From Ignavibacteria bacterium (GTDB taxonomy: Bacteria > Bacteroidota > Ignavibacteria > Kapaibacteriales > Kapaibacteriaceae): a stretch of DNA of 64,000 nt. A program made the translations under genes and the position numbers. The stretch is taken from contig JABMNI010000076.1 of NCBI GenBank assembly GCA_013204605.1, forward strand, positions 18,886 through 82,885, read 5' to 3'. Shown here piece after piece: positions 63,869 through 64,000 of this stretch. The notes beneath the pieces were generated by a model, which worked only from the letters and a program-made list of their open reading frames with translations, was not told the DNA's origin and searched no databases. The stretch's first letter is position 1, and every line of letters begins with the position of its first letter.

Positions 63869-64000
63869 GCCCAGGGATTTCGCCTTCAGTTTTTGCCTTC
63901 AGTTTTTGCCCCTGGGTTTCGCCTTTAGCTTTCGCCCCTGGGTTTCGCCTTCAGTTTTCGCCCCAGGGTTTTGCCTTCAGTTTTCGCCCCAGGGTTTTGC
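63869..64000. repeat. 26-bp minisatellite at the window end
   Basis: Two units start GCCCCTGGGTTTCGCCTT at 63908 and 63934, and two start GCCCCAGGGTTTTGC at 63960 and 63986. A diverged copy starts at 63869 and half a unit at 63895. It continues beyond the window. The unit length is not a multiple of three, so it is probably non-coding. Confidence 0.9.

Noticed and set aside
63869..64000. CRISPR array
   Set aside because: Repeats are directly adjacent without unique spacers, and no cas genes are seen.

Overview
The window looks like chromosomal DNA of a free-living, Gram-negative member of the Bacteroidota/Chlorobiota (FCB) group, possibly a Kapabacteria- or Ignavibacteria-like lineage. That placement is inferred from four things. 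Three proteins, plus one remnant, carry type IX secretion (T9SS) C-terminal sorting domains. Several promoters fit the Bacteroidota pattern TTG-N20-TAnnTTTG. There are outer-membrane barrels and lipid A (LpxH) and CdsA enzymes. Lipoproteins are abundant. Base composition is near 47% GC by eye. I found no tRNA, rRNA, CRISPR array, insertion sequence or prophage.

Layout. 0-5.4 kb (minus): a PD40-repeat surface protein, glutathione peroxidase, then an overlapping tRNA-modification operon (TatD-like, TcdA, an MnmC-oxidase-like FAD enzyme, MnmM). 5.4-12 kb: FkbM-like methyltransferase, a secreted FG-GAP-type protein, groES-groEL under a perfect CIRCE, an orphan MlaE permease and a Spy-like lipoprotein. 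12-22 kb: large secreted peptidase-like proteins (C25-like, S8 with T9SS tail, S10) and a YbdK-type ligase. 22-27 kb: a redox operon (barrel, FAD oxidoreductase, NapH/NosR-type ferredoxin), a Crp/Fnr regulator broken by an in-frame stop, and a cytochrome P460. 27-31.6 kb: an arsenosugar-type set (ArsS, AhpD-like, DUF2064) with Tag, then a CDF exporter and CdsA. 31.6-38.4 kb: mixed metabolism (degenerate 3-hydroxyacyl-CoA dehydrogenase, HAD phosphatase, FMN reductase, HutH, ATP-grasp, LpxH). 38.5-44 kb: panB and a respiratory-looking set with a monohaem cytochrome fused to a predicted outer-membrane barrel, a small membrane protein and a Rieske protein. 44-55.3 kb: housekeeping genes (RsmB-like, rpoZ, coaBC, ABC-F, SIMPL, GT2, dcd) in tight overlapping chains with lipoproteins. 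55.6-61.1 kb: a surface-fibre locus (head repeats, S74 chaperone, T9SS tail) with three paralogous lipoproteins, carrying an in-frame TGA, an 8-bp simple repeat and an A8 frameshift. 61.2-63.8 kb: a sulfide-handling operon (MBL-rhodanese, rhodanese, TauE/SafE). The window ends inside a 26-bp tandem repeat.

Four observations stand out. (1) A short G-run motif, AGGGGCT or AGGGGGCT, recurs about 43 times on both strands at roughly one per 1.5 kb, in all reading frames, like an uptake or maintenance signal. (2) Several genes end in short tandem repeats (15-21 bp period) that start at or next to the stop codon. At three of them the copies place stops in all three frames. (3) The cytochrome-barrel fusion plus Rieske set is a candidate outer-membrane electron-transfer system. 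(4) MnmM next to an MnmC-oxidase-like enzyme looks like a split MnmC pathway. All function calls come from motif reading by eye; no database search was possible.
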